Shown one piece after another: positions 45,182 to 57,812 of a DNA stretch of 64,000 nucleotides. A program made the translations under genes and the position numbers. Origin of the DNA: Terfezia claveryi (Eukaryota; Ascomycota; Pezizomycetes; Pezizales; Pezizaceae); assembly GCA_015179025.1 (NCBI GenBank), contig WHUX01000106.1, positions 121,125 through 185,124 on the forward strand. Reading direction: 5' to 3'. The first letter of the stretch is position 1; each line of letters starts with the position of its first letter. The notes beneath the pieces were generated by a model. The model saw nothing but the letters and a program-made list of their open reading frames with translations. It searched no databases and was not told where the DNA came from.

Positions 45182-47109
45182 ATAGGATTAATCATACAAT
45201 AAGTTATAGACAAATATTATTATAATAATGATTATTCCGAATTTCACTAAATTTTATATAGCATATTGATATTCAGTACAAGATGGTCTATATAGCCTAA
45301 ACTATAACGCTCTATCTATTAGAACCCTGTAGATAAAAAACTAATTTCCAAATATACATTGCATAGAAAATATTAAAGATTTCTATACTAGCAATAAACT
45401 TAATATTCTTGTCTCTATTTTATTTATTATCAAAGATGAAAGTAATAAGTTATTAACTACATAAGCATATACTTTATTATTTAAAGGACTTGAAGTAATT
45501 TATTCGGAATTCCCTTTCTTCACTATCAGCTATCTCTTACTAATTGACAGGAAAGGTATATGATGGGGATGGAGTAGTCAAAAATGACTTTAGGGAGTGT
45601 TTTTTAAGTATAGTATAATGTTTTCTTTAATTCACATTTAAGGAATTAATCTCAATTACCCATGACCAGTATAGGAGATATGTTGTCTATGGGAGGTATA
45701 TGCTTCTCGCAGGAAGTATACCTACAATGCCCATTGTAGGCAATTAAAAGACTTAGTAATAAATCTAATATGAGATTAATATACTAATTATTTTATTTTA
45801 TTTTATTTTAAAATACTATTATATATATATACTTCTAATAAGTATTGATCTGAAGTGGGCAGTTTCCCAATATCAATTGTTAACTAAAGTATAGTATATT
45901 TTTTCAAAATTTATTGAACCAAAGACCTTCAGCTAGCAAGTAATCTAATAGGCTTGGATAATAAAATTATAGATACTCTAACTACTCAATAAATTACAAT
46001 TACCTTAGCCAATGTTACTCTATAGCATCTTCATCAACTTGGGTTTCAGCTTTATATACTTGCAAAAGAGTCCTGTATTAGTCAGTACTACAAAAATGAC
46101 TAGAAATATTCTATTTATTTTCATACCAAAGTACTAGAAAATCATAACTGTAGTAGATTTTAGCTCTAGATAGCTGAATGAACATAAATAGACTATTATA
46201 TAATGGTCTAATTAATGACTCGGAGGATAAACTGGAGGAGATCTCAATTGAACAGATCCTATAGCTTCCAGGCTAGCTTCTGCCCGATACTGCCTGCACC
46301 GGGATTAATAATATCTTAGTTATATATATTTTATATAGGTCTAGTTAGGTATATATTTATTAATTCAAGGGCATTATATACTAAATCCAGTAATTAAACA
46401 TTGTTTATAAGTTGCCTAGAACCTAGGTATATATATATATATATATATAAATGACTCTTATTTACAAGTATATCAGATATAAGTATATATTGGTTACAAG
46501 TATACCTTCACTAGTCCCATATAGTAAGTTAGTTAGTCTGGTTGCACTCAGTACCCCTCTACAGTCAATAGTCTAGTTTGATAGAATGTCTTATTCCTCA
46601 TCCCCATGATTCTTCTCCAAGAACATGTTCACATATATCTATATCATACCAAGCCTGCTAGCCTAGTTGGCTCTACTATATACACTATGCTCTGCCATAT
46701 GCTGTATATGTGCCGCTGCCATATGCTGTACATATGGTACTAATACCTCCTCTTGAGTATATGATGAAGTAAAGGTAGAAAGAGAGAAAGAAAGAAAAAA
46801 AAATAGTGAAACAACTAAAAAATGAAAGAAAGAGATACTATACCTAACTGTATAAAGCATAATTATTATTTAATGTATGGTGCAAGGATACCACTTTGAG
46901 ATACAATCAGATAGAAACAAAAGTATCATATTATTTGGATTGAAGGAAAAAAATAGGTATAATGGTAGCATTAGACAAAACAATATTAGAGAACTCAAAT
47001 TCCATATTCCCAATACTCCAAAACTGATTCTTCATACACTATAACTCTTTAGCTAGAATAACTACCATCCTACCCCCCCTCTTAACTTGACCCTTACTAC
47101 GTCCTCAAT
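45182..47109. other. AT-rich degraded repeat DNA, no gene
   Basis: Very AT-rich, with (TA)n at 46430-46449. A less AT-rich island at about 46210-46310 (GCCCGATACTGCCTGCACCG) may be a fragment of a transposon end. No reading frame of substance. Confidence 0.6.
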
Positions 47110-48990
47110 CTCAACCTCAACTAGCTTAATTCTGTAGTGTAGGCTCGCTATAGATATGTTCTATAAATTTCAAAGAAGTATTGGAGAATCCAATAGGTAA
47201 AGATATAGAATACATACTATAAAGGCTCAAAAAAGATATTGCTATTTCTAACCTCCATAAATCTACTTCCTCGGCATTATATTTTGCTTGTTTTGAGGTT
47301 CTTGATCGAGCTATTTTAGCCCCACCACATTTTTGAGTAGCCTTAGTACTCCCTCTTGACCTTTTAGATACTTTAGTATGCTCTAGAGCCTCTTTTATCT
47401 TTTATTCTTTAGCTAACTTCTATGTTTCCTGCTGTGCAGCCTTCTTAGCTGCTAGAGCTGCAGCAGCTGCAATACAAGCTTTCTCTTCCTCAATATATGC
47501 TCGATCAAGTATACGAGGACCTTGTAGCTACTTTATTGAATGAGGTTTTATTCGCTTATTTGAATAAAGCTCTTTGACTACTAAAGAGTTAGAATCAATG
47601 ACTCAGTACTGAATAATCTTGCTTTCCATATATCCAAGAGATTTTTGAAGCTTCTCCCAAGAATAAAGAGTCATATTATAGCTGAGAGCTTCTGCTCGAA
47701 AGTGGTCTATCTTAAATGGAGTAGAAGGACTAGGCTGGGTTTCCTCAGTAATTTTTTTCTGATGTCAATCTACTATTTTTTTTAGACAATATGACTATAT
47801 TCCTAAAGCCTCAAATCCACTCAAAATATTAGTCTTAGTTAATGCTGGATCACAAGCAATACAAAGATAGTCCCAAAACTCTTGCTTTCCAAATAGTTGC
47901 CTAGGATGCTCATATATAAAGTCTTAAAGTACAGTTTGATATGCTTGTCCTAAAGGTCTAAAACAGGCTATATCAAGTGGTTGTATTAGTGTATAATGTG
48001 TGGTGGGAGACAATAAGAAACAATTCGATAGTCGAGTACATATTCAACAACTAGCCAAGCAATATGTGAGCTATGCCTATCTACAATAAGTATTTACCAA
48101 GAGAGGGGTGTATCAGGTAAGTCGGAAGACCTATTCGGAGTTGTATATTTATCGAAGTGCTTCATAATATAGTCTAACTCTAGATCATCATCCATATAGC
48201 TACTGGGTAATCAGCTAAATATTGCAGGCCTTGAATTAGTACCATAAAATCTAATGTAATATATTTTATTTGCCCATACAACAAATAGTAGAATCACGTG
48301 ACTAGTTGTATTGATGGTTTCTAGCACTAAATAGAACTTACAATTGCTATCTGTTCTGGCTACTTTAGATTATACATTTACTTAAACTATAGCTTTTTGG
48401 TGGCCAACTGCTAGACCCATAATAATGCTCTTCTCATTACAATTCCATAAATTCTCAGAGATCATCTTATACTATCGTATAAGGGTTCTCAAAGTATGAT
48501 ACTACCTCTGCTATTCTTCGATTGTTGCAGTAACCTTTGCTCATGCCTTTTCTAGATATTGATAATATTTAAGCTTAATATTAGGATGTCACAAGAGGAA
48601 TCAGTATCTCCAGTGGATACCTAAGATGACTTGAGAGCTTCGAGCCCATAGAATAGCAACAGCCATTTACAGAAGCATCAACATAGTAACTGGGAAAAAG
48701 AAGTCCTTCATCCTTCTATACTAGTCAACCATTACTTCCTCCTTACTAGTACTAAGTAGTTATTGCATTTGGTGAGCTTTAGTTCTTAGTTGAGTGATGC
48801 CCCTATATCTCCTCTGTAGGGTACTAGTATTTATCCTATAAGCCTTTGTTATCTTTACCTTTGATTTAGTAGGATACTTCTACACATAGTCTATAACTTA
48901 TACTAGCTGCTTGTTATGGAGCTGAAGCTCGAGCTATAGCTGCTTGATCTTTTGAGATATCTTTGGTAGTATCATTACGGCTTGCAAGTC
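47110..48990 (-). pseudogene. Fot1/pogo-type transposase, decayed copy A
   Basis: The minus strand reads a CENP-B/Tc5-type DNA-binding part near 48650-48830 (RRYRGITQLRTKAHQMQ) and a DDE core. The core holds NLWNCNEKSIIMGL near 48440, ILIVDRHSSHIAWLVVEY near 48070, then YCLPPHIIH. Near 47400-47560 is the Lys/Glu/Ala-rich C-terminal tail usual for fungal Fot1 transposases. Many stops (TAG, TAA, TGA) interrupt it, and several sit where CAG, CGA or TGG codons are expected. The IVD-GHSSH motif has Arg instead of Gly. I could not find both terminal inverted repeats. The region is AT-rich, as expected after RIP. Confidence 0.8.
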
Positions 48991-49164
48991 AATAATGCTG
49001 TTACAATATTACAGAGGAGATATTTGAGCAGAGGCTTGAGATATCATATATTAGACGATAATTGCACTTTACAAAGTTAGATATAGTAATAATTCACATT
49101 CCTCCCCTGTTTCTTATGTTCCTAAGATTCTGCCTTCCAATCTCTTTTTCAAGTTATTATTTAT

Positions 49165-49486
49165 GGACCATAGAGCAAATAACATACCCCCTCTAATCTA
49201 TATTTTATATTATCAGATTAGAATTATTTTAGGTTATTAGAGACTACAGAGTAAATAATATACTCCATACCCTCCAATCTGCATTTTATATTGTCAGATT
49301 AGGATTATTTTAGGTTATTAGGGACCATGGAGTAAATAACATACCCCACACCCTCCAATCTGCATTTTATATTGTCAGATTAGGATTATTTTAGGTCATT
49401 AGGGACCACAGAGCAAATAACATACCCCACACCCTCCAATCTGCATTTTATATTATCAGATTAGAATTATTTTAGGTCATTAGGGA
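49165..49486. repeat. Tandem repeat, about 80-bp unit, four copies
   Basis: Units start near 49165, 49242, 49322 and 49403. Each contains AAATAACATACCCCACACCC, CAATCTGCATTTTATATTRT and CAGATTAGRATTATTTTAGG. The last two are most alike. The array stops exactly where an LTR-like sequence begins (49488). Confidence 0.9.
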
Positions 49487-49487
49487 C

Positions 49488-49530
49488 TGTAACGATAGCA
49501 TTGAGAACAAGGTGACTAAGTAGTACATGA
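49488..49530. repeat. Fragment of an LTR related to the gypsy LTR
   Basis: TGTAACGATAGCATTGAGAA followed by CAAGGTGACTAAGTAGTAC aligns with the first 43 bases of the LTR at 39014, with mostly C/T and G/A differences. It breaks off at the A-tract of the next element, which suggests that element landed in an older LTR. Confidence 0.6.
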
Positions 49531-49620
49531 GGAAAAAAAATTTGGCGTCTGGACACAGCACCAAGTGTCCGGACGCCATTTTGTGTCCTGTGCGTCCTGT
49601 GCATCCGGACGCTCTACTGT
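49531..49620 (+). repeat. Left end of the Plavaka-like element
   Basis: A-tract then three to four GCGTCYGGAC-type subterminal repeats in both orientations. Confidence 0.55.
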
Positions 49621-49958
49621 GTCACAACTCTGTCCAGATGACACCACCATGACTGCTACAGCTGCATCGTGATAACCGTCCGGACAACACCACAGCCCCC
49701 GCTGCATCGGAATACAATCCTGATGCCATTCGTCACAACATTTGCATCGGACACTAATTACATGCAAGCATTCCGCCGGGTGATCTGTCTCTATCTGTGT
49801 TACTCTCTAGACATCACGTATTTAATTTACAACATATATATTTGACTGCATAATACTCTATATATATTCTATTTAAGTTCTTGTATTGTTCTGCCAGCTA
49901 TATCTTGATTATTCTTCTATGAGCTACTGGGTTTCTAGTTTCCATTATGAATATCATT

Positions 49959-52120
49959 CTATATATGGAGATCAATACGGTTATTAACAATGTAAAGCTC
50001 TTGATCATGAATGGGGATGAGATGGGCCATACTCTCTATATCCGCAATTCTTATTACCTGATTCTTCTTCAGCAAGCCGATGCGCACCATGCCCTTTGGG
50101 CCATCTGGCGTCGATGACCTGACTACTGTCATTAGTGAAACATGTACAAGGCGGTACGTATCGTTGTTTCCTACTCGCAGTTTGAACATGGAATTTAGTT
50201 GGGCAGGAACCCTGCCATTAAGTCTACCAGGGGCTTTCCCTGGTGCAGACTTACACTATCGAACAAATACCCAGTCATGTCTTTTATCTTGGTTTCAGAA
50301 CTTACCTCCAGTGCACCGCAGATAGTATAACATGTACCCATCATCATTGAATATAGGAACTGCAACTTGGAGAGTGTTAAATACCTCTACCGGGGTGTAT
50401 TGTAGACGTGTAACGTTAGATTCTAAGTCAGGGGACTGGGGGTAATTGTGTGCAAGAAAGGTGCTTGTAAGACTGAGTAGGTCAGGTAGCTGGTATAGTG
50501 TCTGCAATGTTTGTAGATTATGTATATCTTTTGTATTTATCGGCCCTTGTAACTTATGTCTAGTCTAGTCAGGGGCAGCTTCTCTTGGCAGATGTATACC
50601 CCACGTTATCAGATGAAGGATGGTTCATATTTCGTCGGGTATATGGGGAAGCTCTGTAACCTATTGGGCAATATTCTTCTCGCACATGGCGAAATTGTGT
50701 GCTCGCATATAGGTCTGAATCAATTGAGGTACTGCATTGACATGATTGCTCCGCCGGTATCCATCCTTGAGAGAATTATATAAAGCCTTATAGATATCTG
50801 TCAAAAATTATGACAGAGATCCATATTCCGCAATTTGATCTGCAAAATGCAAAATCGAATGCATTTTTAGAAAATTGTAGTGCGCCCCACTGGTCAGCAT
50901 GTCATGGACCAATTCCTCTGCCTCTTCTTGTAGCTCCTGCTGTAGCTTCCGCCATTTTGTTTAGGTCAATAGACATGATTCATTTGATGCAAGCAGTCGG
51001 AGATGTTCTGTACAGAGGTCTTTTAATGCCAACGTTACTACGGCTTTAGAGGACTTGGATGCTCGAAACCGAAGAAATAGTTCCTTGTATTTGTGGAAGT
51101 CCTCAAGATAATCCTTCATTGATTGGATCGTTTCCGGGGTATAGACCTTGTACTGTGTAATCAGCATAAAGTCGGTAATATACCTAACACACAATATTGC
51201 CTTATGGCATGATACTTTATATCGGGTCGCAAGAGCAGAGGCATCAAAGGTCCAACTGAGTGCAGCAGCAAATACTGCCAAAAGTACTCGTAGTAGGTTC
51301 CGCATTTCTTTCCCTTGCCATTGGGAGACAGATCGGTATGCTTTGTTTAGTCTCGTAAACTTCGGGAATGGTGGCAATCGGGACCAAATGTGATCGAAAA
51401 CCATATGGCGTCCAACGTGATCTAGGAATTCCTAGATCCATTTCCTTAAGTGTTTTAGTATCTCCAGATATAGCATGTACAATGTATCCCTGCGAACAAG
51501 TATATGGGGTTCGAGGTTGGGGACATGCCAAAGGGCATTGTTGATCTACTTGACTCTGTCGGTTTGTAGTACGGCCTGGTTGGACTTGTGGTATGCGGTG
51601 GCATACCGGGAGTGATGCCAGGAGTTGTGTGGCATATCGGGAGGTCTTCAAATTCATTTGGGGGGACAATGCAAACTGGGCATCAATTGGTGAGAATGCT
51701 ATGAATCATGACATTCTCCATGTGATCGGCCAACTAGGCAGAGAGTCTAGGTATACATTTGCGTACCTTTTCATCATAGCAGACCATTTCTATCCCTTCC
51801 TGATATCCTGCATCGGCCAGAGGGCTGAGGATGGAACTCAGAATCTCATGCGTGACCTGGAGGGCATCCAATTCCTGTACTTCGACTGGGTTGCCAGGAA
51901 TCTTGTCGAGACACTTAGAGGGGATAGGTAATAGTGCAATTGGGATCCAAGCATTCACAGTTGGTTTATTGCATATGTGGACTTGATATTCCCTATGCTC
52001 ATGTATAGGGGCCACAATTTCTTGTCCCCAGAAAAGTTTGTAAGATGGGTCTGGTCCGATGCCAAAAGACGGGGACGAGTGTAGACCCGATGGAATGAGC
52101 TTCTGTAAGATGTAAGCAAG
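49959..52120 (-). pseudogene. Plavaka-type transposase, frameshifted
   Basis: Minus-strand reading pieces, in order: SDQTHLTNFSGDKKLWPLYM (about 52060); NAWIPIALLPIPSKCLDKIP, then ELDALQVTHEILSSILSPL (about 51830-51950); HIWSRLPPFPKFTRLNKAYR, then SVSQWQGKEMRNLLRVLLAV (about 51280-51400); ILCVRYITDFMLITQYKV, then SMKDYLEDFHKYKELFLRFR (about 51060-51200); KDGYRRSNHVNAVPQLIQTY, then MRAHNFAMCEKNIAQ (about 50650-50780); and a C-terminal STPDGPKGMVRIGLLKK (about 50090). These landmarks match the transposases of the Plavaka family (CMC/EnSpm-related) as I know them. At least one frameshift (about 51965-51985) and several stops break the frame, so it is probably inactive. Further N-terminal sequence up to about 52900 may belong to it. 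Confidence 0.75.
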
Positions 52121-53270
52121 GAGCCATGGTAGGATAATTAGGGAACATACCTGTTGCTCCCACTACTAGGTTGCGGTGTTCATCTCGAAATATATTTGGT
52201 CATTATCCTTGTTAAATAACCTCACTGGTTCCCAGACCACATGGGTTACAAATGCTCTCTGCTGCAAGAAATATTTAATGCAATCTACTATATTCAGATA
52301 GTAGAAATCAGACTTTGGACATAACGCATATTGCACAGATCCTGTGGTCTACTCAGAATCTGCAACCATTTTGTCCATTTGCTTCCATAATGTGTAGCCC
52401 AATTTGAACGAGACCTTTGACATCAGACTGACACGAGCGTGCTCAGCAATAAGTCGTCACAGAAGAAACCGTCAATCCTGTGCTTTGGAACCTTGCTAAG
52501 GGTGAAAAAGCAGGCAAGCTTATAATCCCGTGCGTTGAGAAATGGATGGAGGTAATTGTACCTAGCTGAGTGCTGATTCACAAATGGATACTCGTGTACA
52601 GGCTATCCAGCCTGATATCTAGCGGAAGGCCGCCTAGTGACGTCAGTGGTGTATGGACATCCGTCAGTAGGAGGGTTGGTGGCGGGGTCAGCAGTTCCGG
52701 GAATGAGTTCTACATCAGACTCATTCCCGGAGTCTACAACCTCATCCTGCTCTACCTTCTCAAGGCCGGAACCATAATGTCATCCTCCTCAACCGGCGAA
52801 AAATATTTGTCAAGTTCCTATTCAAATTCATCAAATTTAGGAATGCCTCCGTAAAACCCTTCAGCTTCAACAGTTAGATATCAGCAATGCTTAGCAAGAA
52901 GCCTCACCTTGTAGGTCAATCCTCCGCCTGGTTGTTCACCTGATTTTTCGAGGGAGGCCTCGGTTTGCTACGACAGTAGGTTAGCTGACATGCAGGAGGG
53001 GTGAATGTCTGTCCGACTTTGTCGCGATGTTTATGCTCTAGATAATTAGAATATGCACCCTAAAAGCATACTTACTATTACACTAGGGACAGTAGTTTTG
53101 GTAGTGTTCATTTCAGAGGTTGTGTAATTTACATTGTCTTTGGTAGTGGTATTGTTGTGAGTAGTATCAAGTGAAGTTTATATCAAGCTCGTCAGAGTTT
53201 GCCTAGAGCCATCGGGTTTGGACATAAATAAGCTATGTGTTAGTTGGCAAATATAAAAAAAAAAGTCAAA

Positions 53271-53360
53271 GATGAGTACGGAATCGAACCTGTGCATTAG
53301 ATACCTACCCAAAAAAAATTTAATCACATAATAAAACTTAACCACTGCACCACAACTCAT
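53271..53360 (-). other. tRNA-like sequence (A box and B box), probably not functional
   Basis: In reverse complement there is TGGTGCAGTGG (A-box match), then about 50 nt, then GGTTCGATTCC (B-box match). The acceptor and T stems do not pair well and the middle is a T/A-rich run. It could be a mutated tRNA gene or the head of a tRNA-derived SINE. Confidence 0.3.
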
Positions 53361-53866
53361 AATATGTAAAATTTATTATAATGTGTTCCATATAGAATGC
53401 TGCTCCATTAATCTCGATATTTATTGTATTCAAAGCAAAGTTGTTTGTGTTATGTATATTCCCGTGTGCGGTGATACTAGAGTATACATTTGTAGGCCAA
53501 GCATGTCTGGGATGGCCTAGTGCCATCGGGTTTGAACATGACCTGGTACTTGCATTTCTTTAGTTTTGAAGTTTGACCACTAATGGTCATATTCTCAATG
53601 TAGCCATCGGAAATGTAGTATAAGAGATCCGGTGGACCCCGTCTTGTAGTTCTATTATTCCTATACTTAGTATCACTTCAGCTTAACGAGACTACTTCAG
53701 CTATCACAGCCACCTTTGCGTTGACCGAAACACCAAGAAGAACTTATTTCCCTATACGTAATCTCTAACTCTCACCCGACGCAGTAGGCTAATACGAAAT
53801 ACTCAGGGATAATCAGCGAGAATAGTTACTCCAAAAACTTAATTCAGAATGCAAAGACTGACTTAG

Positions 53867-54226
53867 GTGGGACACCCGAGATGCCATTACACATCGTGGT
53901 GCAATGCTATGAAGGACTATTGTGTGCAACAATCAATCCGAAGTTGGGCCTTGGCTAGCCACAATGAGAAGGATGCTCTAGTTATTGGGCTTAAACTTCA
54001 CTGGGATGAGGAGTACTATGAGAAATCGACTAGCTGTAGGTTCCGAACACACAAAAAGGCACTGGAAGCACTACTCAGGATTGCCTCAAAAAGTGCTCCG
54101 AGACCTGCAAAAATTTGGCGATCAAGCGAGCTCATAAGAGGGAAGCCTGATGAGAACTCCATACAGAGGATGAAGTGTCTGATGGCGGGAAGCCCCAGGG
54201 ACTGCCGTGGCTTTCTGGGTGGGTGA
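53867..54226 (+). CDS. Hypothetical protein inside the Plavaka-like element
   Basis: 119 codons from the ATG at 53867. Contains QSIRSWALASHNEKDALVIG, LKLHWDEEYYEKSTSCRF and RTHKKALEALLRIASKSAPR. Well-behaved amino-acid composition suggests real coding sequence, perhaps one exon of a longer gene continuing to about 55000, since the plus strand at 54544-54730 also reads sensibly (LLNKYDDLQRIPTPMYAILL). No family recognised. Confidence 0.4.
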   Translation: MGHPRCHYTSWCNAMKDYCVQQSIRSWALASHNEKDALVIGLKLHWDEEYYEKSTSCRFRTHKKALEALLRIASKSAPRPAKIWRSSELIRGKPDENSIQRMKCLMAGSPRDCRGFLGG

Positions 54227-54543
54227 CTCTGAGATAGGAGGGCATAGGGATATCAACGGGTGGATTTGGGATGTGAGGAATAGAAGAAATATGGGGGTTA
54301 TTGAGAATAAGACTCTAGATGGTATATGAATATAGTGAAAGCTGATGTTCCTACGGATAGAAAAGTGCGCCAAATTTTGGGAGCACTTGAGGACCCCATG
54401 GCTCCCTCCTGATATTCCCAGCAGACTATATGAGTCTAAATTCTGATGCATAAGTAGGGCTTTCTTACGAATAACGCAAGCAAAACTAGTGCGTATATTC
54501 GTTCTACTGCATTCCGTGCCCCCAAGGCCAACACTCCCCCCCC

Positions 54544-54740
54544 ACTGGAGCCAAACCATACTTCGATCTGGACAGATTTGACCTACTAAACAAATATGAT
54601 GATTTACAGAGGATTCCTACACCAATGTATGCAATATTGCTGGAGTCCGTCGGCGCCACATGCCAACAAGAGACCACACATTTGAACAACGAAAGCATGA
54701 ACTACGTGCAAGAGTGGCCTGCCAGGAAGAAACCCTAAGG
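54544..54740 (+). pseudogene. Coding fragment inside the Plavaka-like element
   Basis: One plus frame reads PPLEP-, FDLDRFDLLNKYDDLQRIPT, then ESVGATCQQETTHLNNESMN and VQEWPARKKP, then stops. Possibly an exon of the gene at 53867. Function unknown. Confidence 0.3.
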
Positions 54741-55502
54741 GAAGTAAAGAGGGAGCATAAGCGCCTCTTCCCAACACCGGCATCATCGACTTCGATAATG
54801 AGGATTACTGCTACATTCAGTCCTCAAACAGCCCAAATGTACCACTGGTCCGCAACTCATCAAGGCACGTCAAGTTGTACGTGCAGGGCGTTGGGCTACC
54901 CAGTTAAACTGACATCTCGGAGTTTGACAATTTGTGAGCAAAGTTCGTAGGTTGAATGCAGCCCAACACACATGGGAAACGTTAAATGGTTAGTACACTA
55001 CTACCCTCATGCCCAAATCTGCTACACTTAACTCCTGGAATTGCGAGCTAACCCACAACATATAGCATAGGTGACTTTGTACATCGGGAGTTAGTCTGGT
55101 CAGCGGAATTTCTTTATGGTTGATTCATTTTTTTTTATAGTTAGTCGGGTTGATTATAGTTAGTTTTTTTTTTTTTTGAGTAGTTGAGTTCTTTTGTAGT
55201 TAGTCGGGTTTTAGTATAGTTGAGTCGGGTGTTTCTCAAGATAAGAGATTAGATGAGTATTTCACCCATTAACTACTTCTCGTCCACCCTCGCCCCTACA
55301 TTTCCTTTACATCTAACATCTAACATTTACAACTTCACACATCCAACATCCCCACATACCCCTGTCCCCTCCCTACCTATCCCCTTCCTGTCCCTCCCTG
55401 TGCCCTTGTCTTCTATCCCTCTCCCTCTAGTTTACTTGCATAATGTCCCGACGCTCCCAAGGAGTCAACTGACAGCAAACAGTTACATCCTCTTCATTTC
55501 AG

Positions 55503-57119
55503 GAGGACACTGAAGGGGAGGATGATGAGGATACTATATTACAGCCTCCCCATCTTGCTCTGTCTTCCAAAAGACTTGCTGAGTCAGATAGAGGACGTCC
55601 AGCCAGAAAACTTCGAATCGATTATGGTGCACCAAAGACACCACGTTCTGCAGCACACCCATCGAGTTCTGCAGCACACCCATTGAGTTCTGCAGTACAT
55701 CCATCGAGTTTAAGGCAGCGAGTGAGTACCACCCCCACACCTAAATTAAGATGAGCCTAGCTAACCATGATGTATATAGTCCTCGCCACCGCCACTCTCT
55801 ACTGGCAGAGGGCAGCCACGTACCTACCACACTGAGTCTAGTGCCAGTGACATGCCAAGTGATATATTCAGCTTGAACTCAAAAGGCCATACTCAGGAGG
55901 AAGAAGAGCTTGGACTTACAATCCAGAAGCCACCTTGCGTCGGGCCCAGATCCCGCTCATTTTTCTCAGTTCCTGATGAATACAAGGAACTGGTCTGTCG
56001 AGCTGCCTCCTATGTACAGCATTATACCCTTTTCGGAAATCCAATGCTCAATGCAGAGGAAATCCAACAATTATTATCTGTAACTTGGGTCAAGGCACAG
56101 GAGGAAACTGGCGAGACACTACCACGCCTGAAAATTGTAAGTACTCATGTATATAATACTCCCTATGTGTGACATCGGATGGTAATCTAAACTATCACAG
56201 CTCCACAGCATCCACTCCCGAACTCACTCACATCTTGTTTACGAATGTAAACACAGTATTGTGGGGGTCTTCGGGTTGGACAAGCTGCCTCAACATGAGG
56301 TAGCTCAGCGGGTGAGCTATCTCCTATTCCAGGATCGGTTAATCTGTTGGCAAGACAGATGAGAGGTAAAGCTTCCTTCTTGCGTCGTAAGTTTGACATA
56401 TTTAACCTGTCTAATACTCATGTAGACCCACCAAAAGTATTTCCGAGGGAGCGAAATAACAGAAATCATTTTCTGCAAATATTTCTCTACTCTCAAGCAG
56501 CAGGGGAACTGCAATGAATCCTTCTTTGATGCTATCAATGAAGTCTTCATTTGCCTGGTGACCTCGGCCATGCGACATTGCCTCAAAGCATGGATGACCA
56601 GGGTGTATGTTGAACCTCCGAGTGCGACAAAATTCAAATATTATTCAACCATCAGTAAGTATTTCTAATCCGACATAGGCAGCTCACTTTCTGACGCGTA
56701 TAGCAATGTACCAACGGTTTTTGGCCACCTAGAATGCCCACCCAAGGAGAGTACATATGCTCCTATTGGCGGCCATAAAGGCCGATATACGCACATGTTT
56801 GGCTGCTGCACAACAAAAAGGGTGTCTGGAATTAGACCAGCCTATAGAAGTTGGTGATACCTCAGCCTTTGAGGCCGAGCTTATGCAGGAACTTCTCCAA
56901 GCGACCCGAGCAGCTCGCATTACATGGCAACGGATTCCCGATGCCTTCCACCAGCAGGTCGACCAACGTGAGGAGGAAGACCACTCTCGTAAGTTTACAT
57001 CTTTCTATACTCATAACTCCTCAGAAAAGGCCAATTCTAACTCACATATGGAAACCGATGTGGAAGCCGCAGAACACGAGACTGATAATGAACTTGAAGA
57101 GGAGACAGATGATAACTGA
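55503..57119 (+). pseudogene. DUF6532-like protein carried by the Plavaka-like element, two nonsense codons
   Basis: Exons 55503-55721, 55780-56136, 56201-about 56365, 56426-56654 and 56704-57119 join through good donors (GTGAGT, GTAAGT, GTAAAG, GTAAGT). The protein has three near-perfect copies of a 24-bp repeat coding SSAAHP (55648-55715). A folded core follows: YKELVCRAASYVQHYTLFGN ... VGVFGLDKLPQHEVAQRVSY ... YFRGSEITEIIFCKYFSTLK ... FFDAINEVFICLVTSAMRHC. The last block resembles DUF6532. An acidic tail ends in EEETDDN. Two stops lie in the frame: TGA at 56360-56362 and TAG at 56730-56732, both fitting RIP-type changes (CGA, TGG). The 5' exon is uncertain; an ATG at 55253 may belong to it. 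Confidence 0.6.
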
Positions 57120-57729
57120 ATAACTCTGGAAATATCATACCACAATATATATGACATGGCAGCATTCTGGCCTTTTTTTTTTTTTTGGCTTCATGATTTT
57201 TCTTTTTCTTACTATACATGCATGTATAAATATACATTTTTTGTGAATGGATTAGGTACTTCAAGTATGAAATAAAGGCAATATCAGAGTAGAACTAAGT
57301 ACAATAGTGGATGCACACACGGGATTCACCCGCTTGGTACGCAGGCAGTCCCGCCGTAGCATATCGGGGACCCAGTGTTTGTGGCGTGAGATCTGAGCAG
57401 ACCAGAGTTGAAGACAGGTAGGCATTTGTGCAAGCATTGGGGAAGAGTACCCAATAGACCTATGGAGTTAGTGATGAAGTTCACAAGTGCGACGGCGTCA
57501 AGATGGATCTGCAATTTGCTACAGTGTCATGAACGGTTCTACAATTCAGATTGACATCAGGGATCCAGGAGGACCGTGCATAGACATCAAAGGCTTGGGT
57601 TCACCGACAAGTTGCGTCGGGACAAGGCTTCTAAGCAGAGTTGTGTCCCAGGCACAGGGCCTCCTGCCAAGCAATGGTGTTGTATATTAGGCGTAAGAGC
57701 ACTGTTAGAATGCGTCTGGATGCTTATGC
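57120..57729. other. Non-coding stretch in the Plavaka-like element
   Basis: T-run at 57171-57186. No gene supported. Confidence 0.5.
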
Positions 57730-57812
57730 GCTGAGCGTTTGGCATCCTGATCTTGAGTTTGTCTCCCAAGCATCCTGTGCATCCCATGTGTCCGGATGCA
57801 CAGGACGCAAAT
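57730..57812 (-). repeat. Right end of the Plavaka-like element
   Basis: In reverse complement: A/T tract, GCGTCCTGTGCATCCGGAC, then GATGCACAGGATGC. Mirrors 49531-49620 in base composition and in a 19-bp exact word. Confidence 0.55.

Larger units (their letters stand above)
49531..57812. mobile_element. Plavaka-like DNA transposon with extra genes, about 8.3 kb
   Basis: The left end (A-tract, then GCGTCTGGACAC, GTCCGGACGCC and GCGTCCTGTGCATCCGGACG at 49591-49610) is mirrored by the right end. In reverse complement the right end reads an A/T tract, then GCGTCCTGTGCATCCGGAC at 57788-57806 followed by further GATGCACAGGATGC copies. The shared 19-mer GCGTCCTGTGCATCCGGAC and the repeated subterminal motif are the best evidence that these are the two ends of one element. 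Inside are a transposase on the minus strand and at least two other coding regions on the plus strand. The exact termini and target duplication are not resolved. Confidence 0.6.

Noticed and set aside
53271..53360. Functional tRNA gene
   Set aside because: A and B boxes match, but the stems do not pair and the anticodon region is a T-rich run; kept only as a tRNA-like feature.
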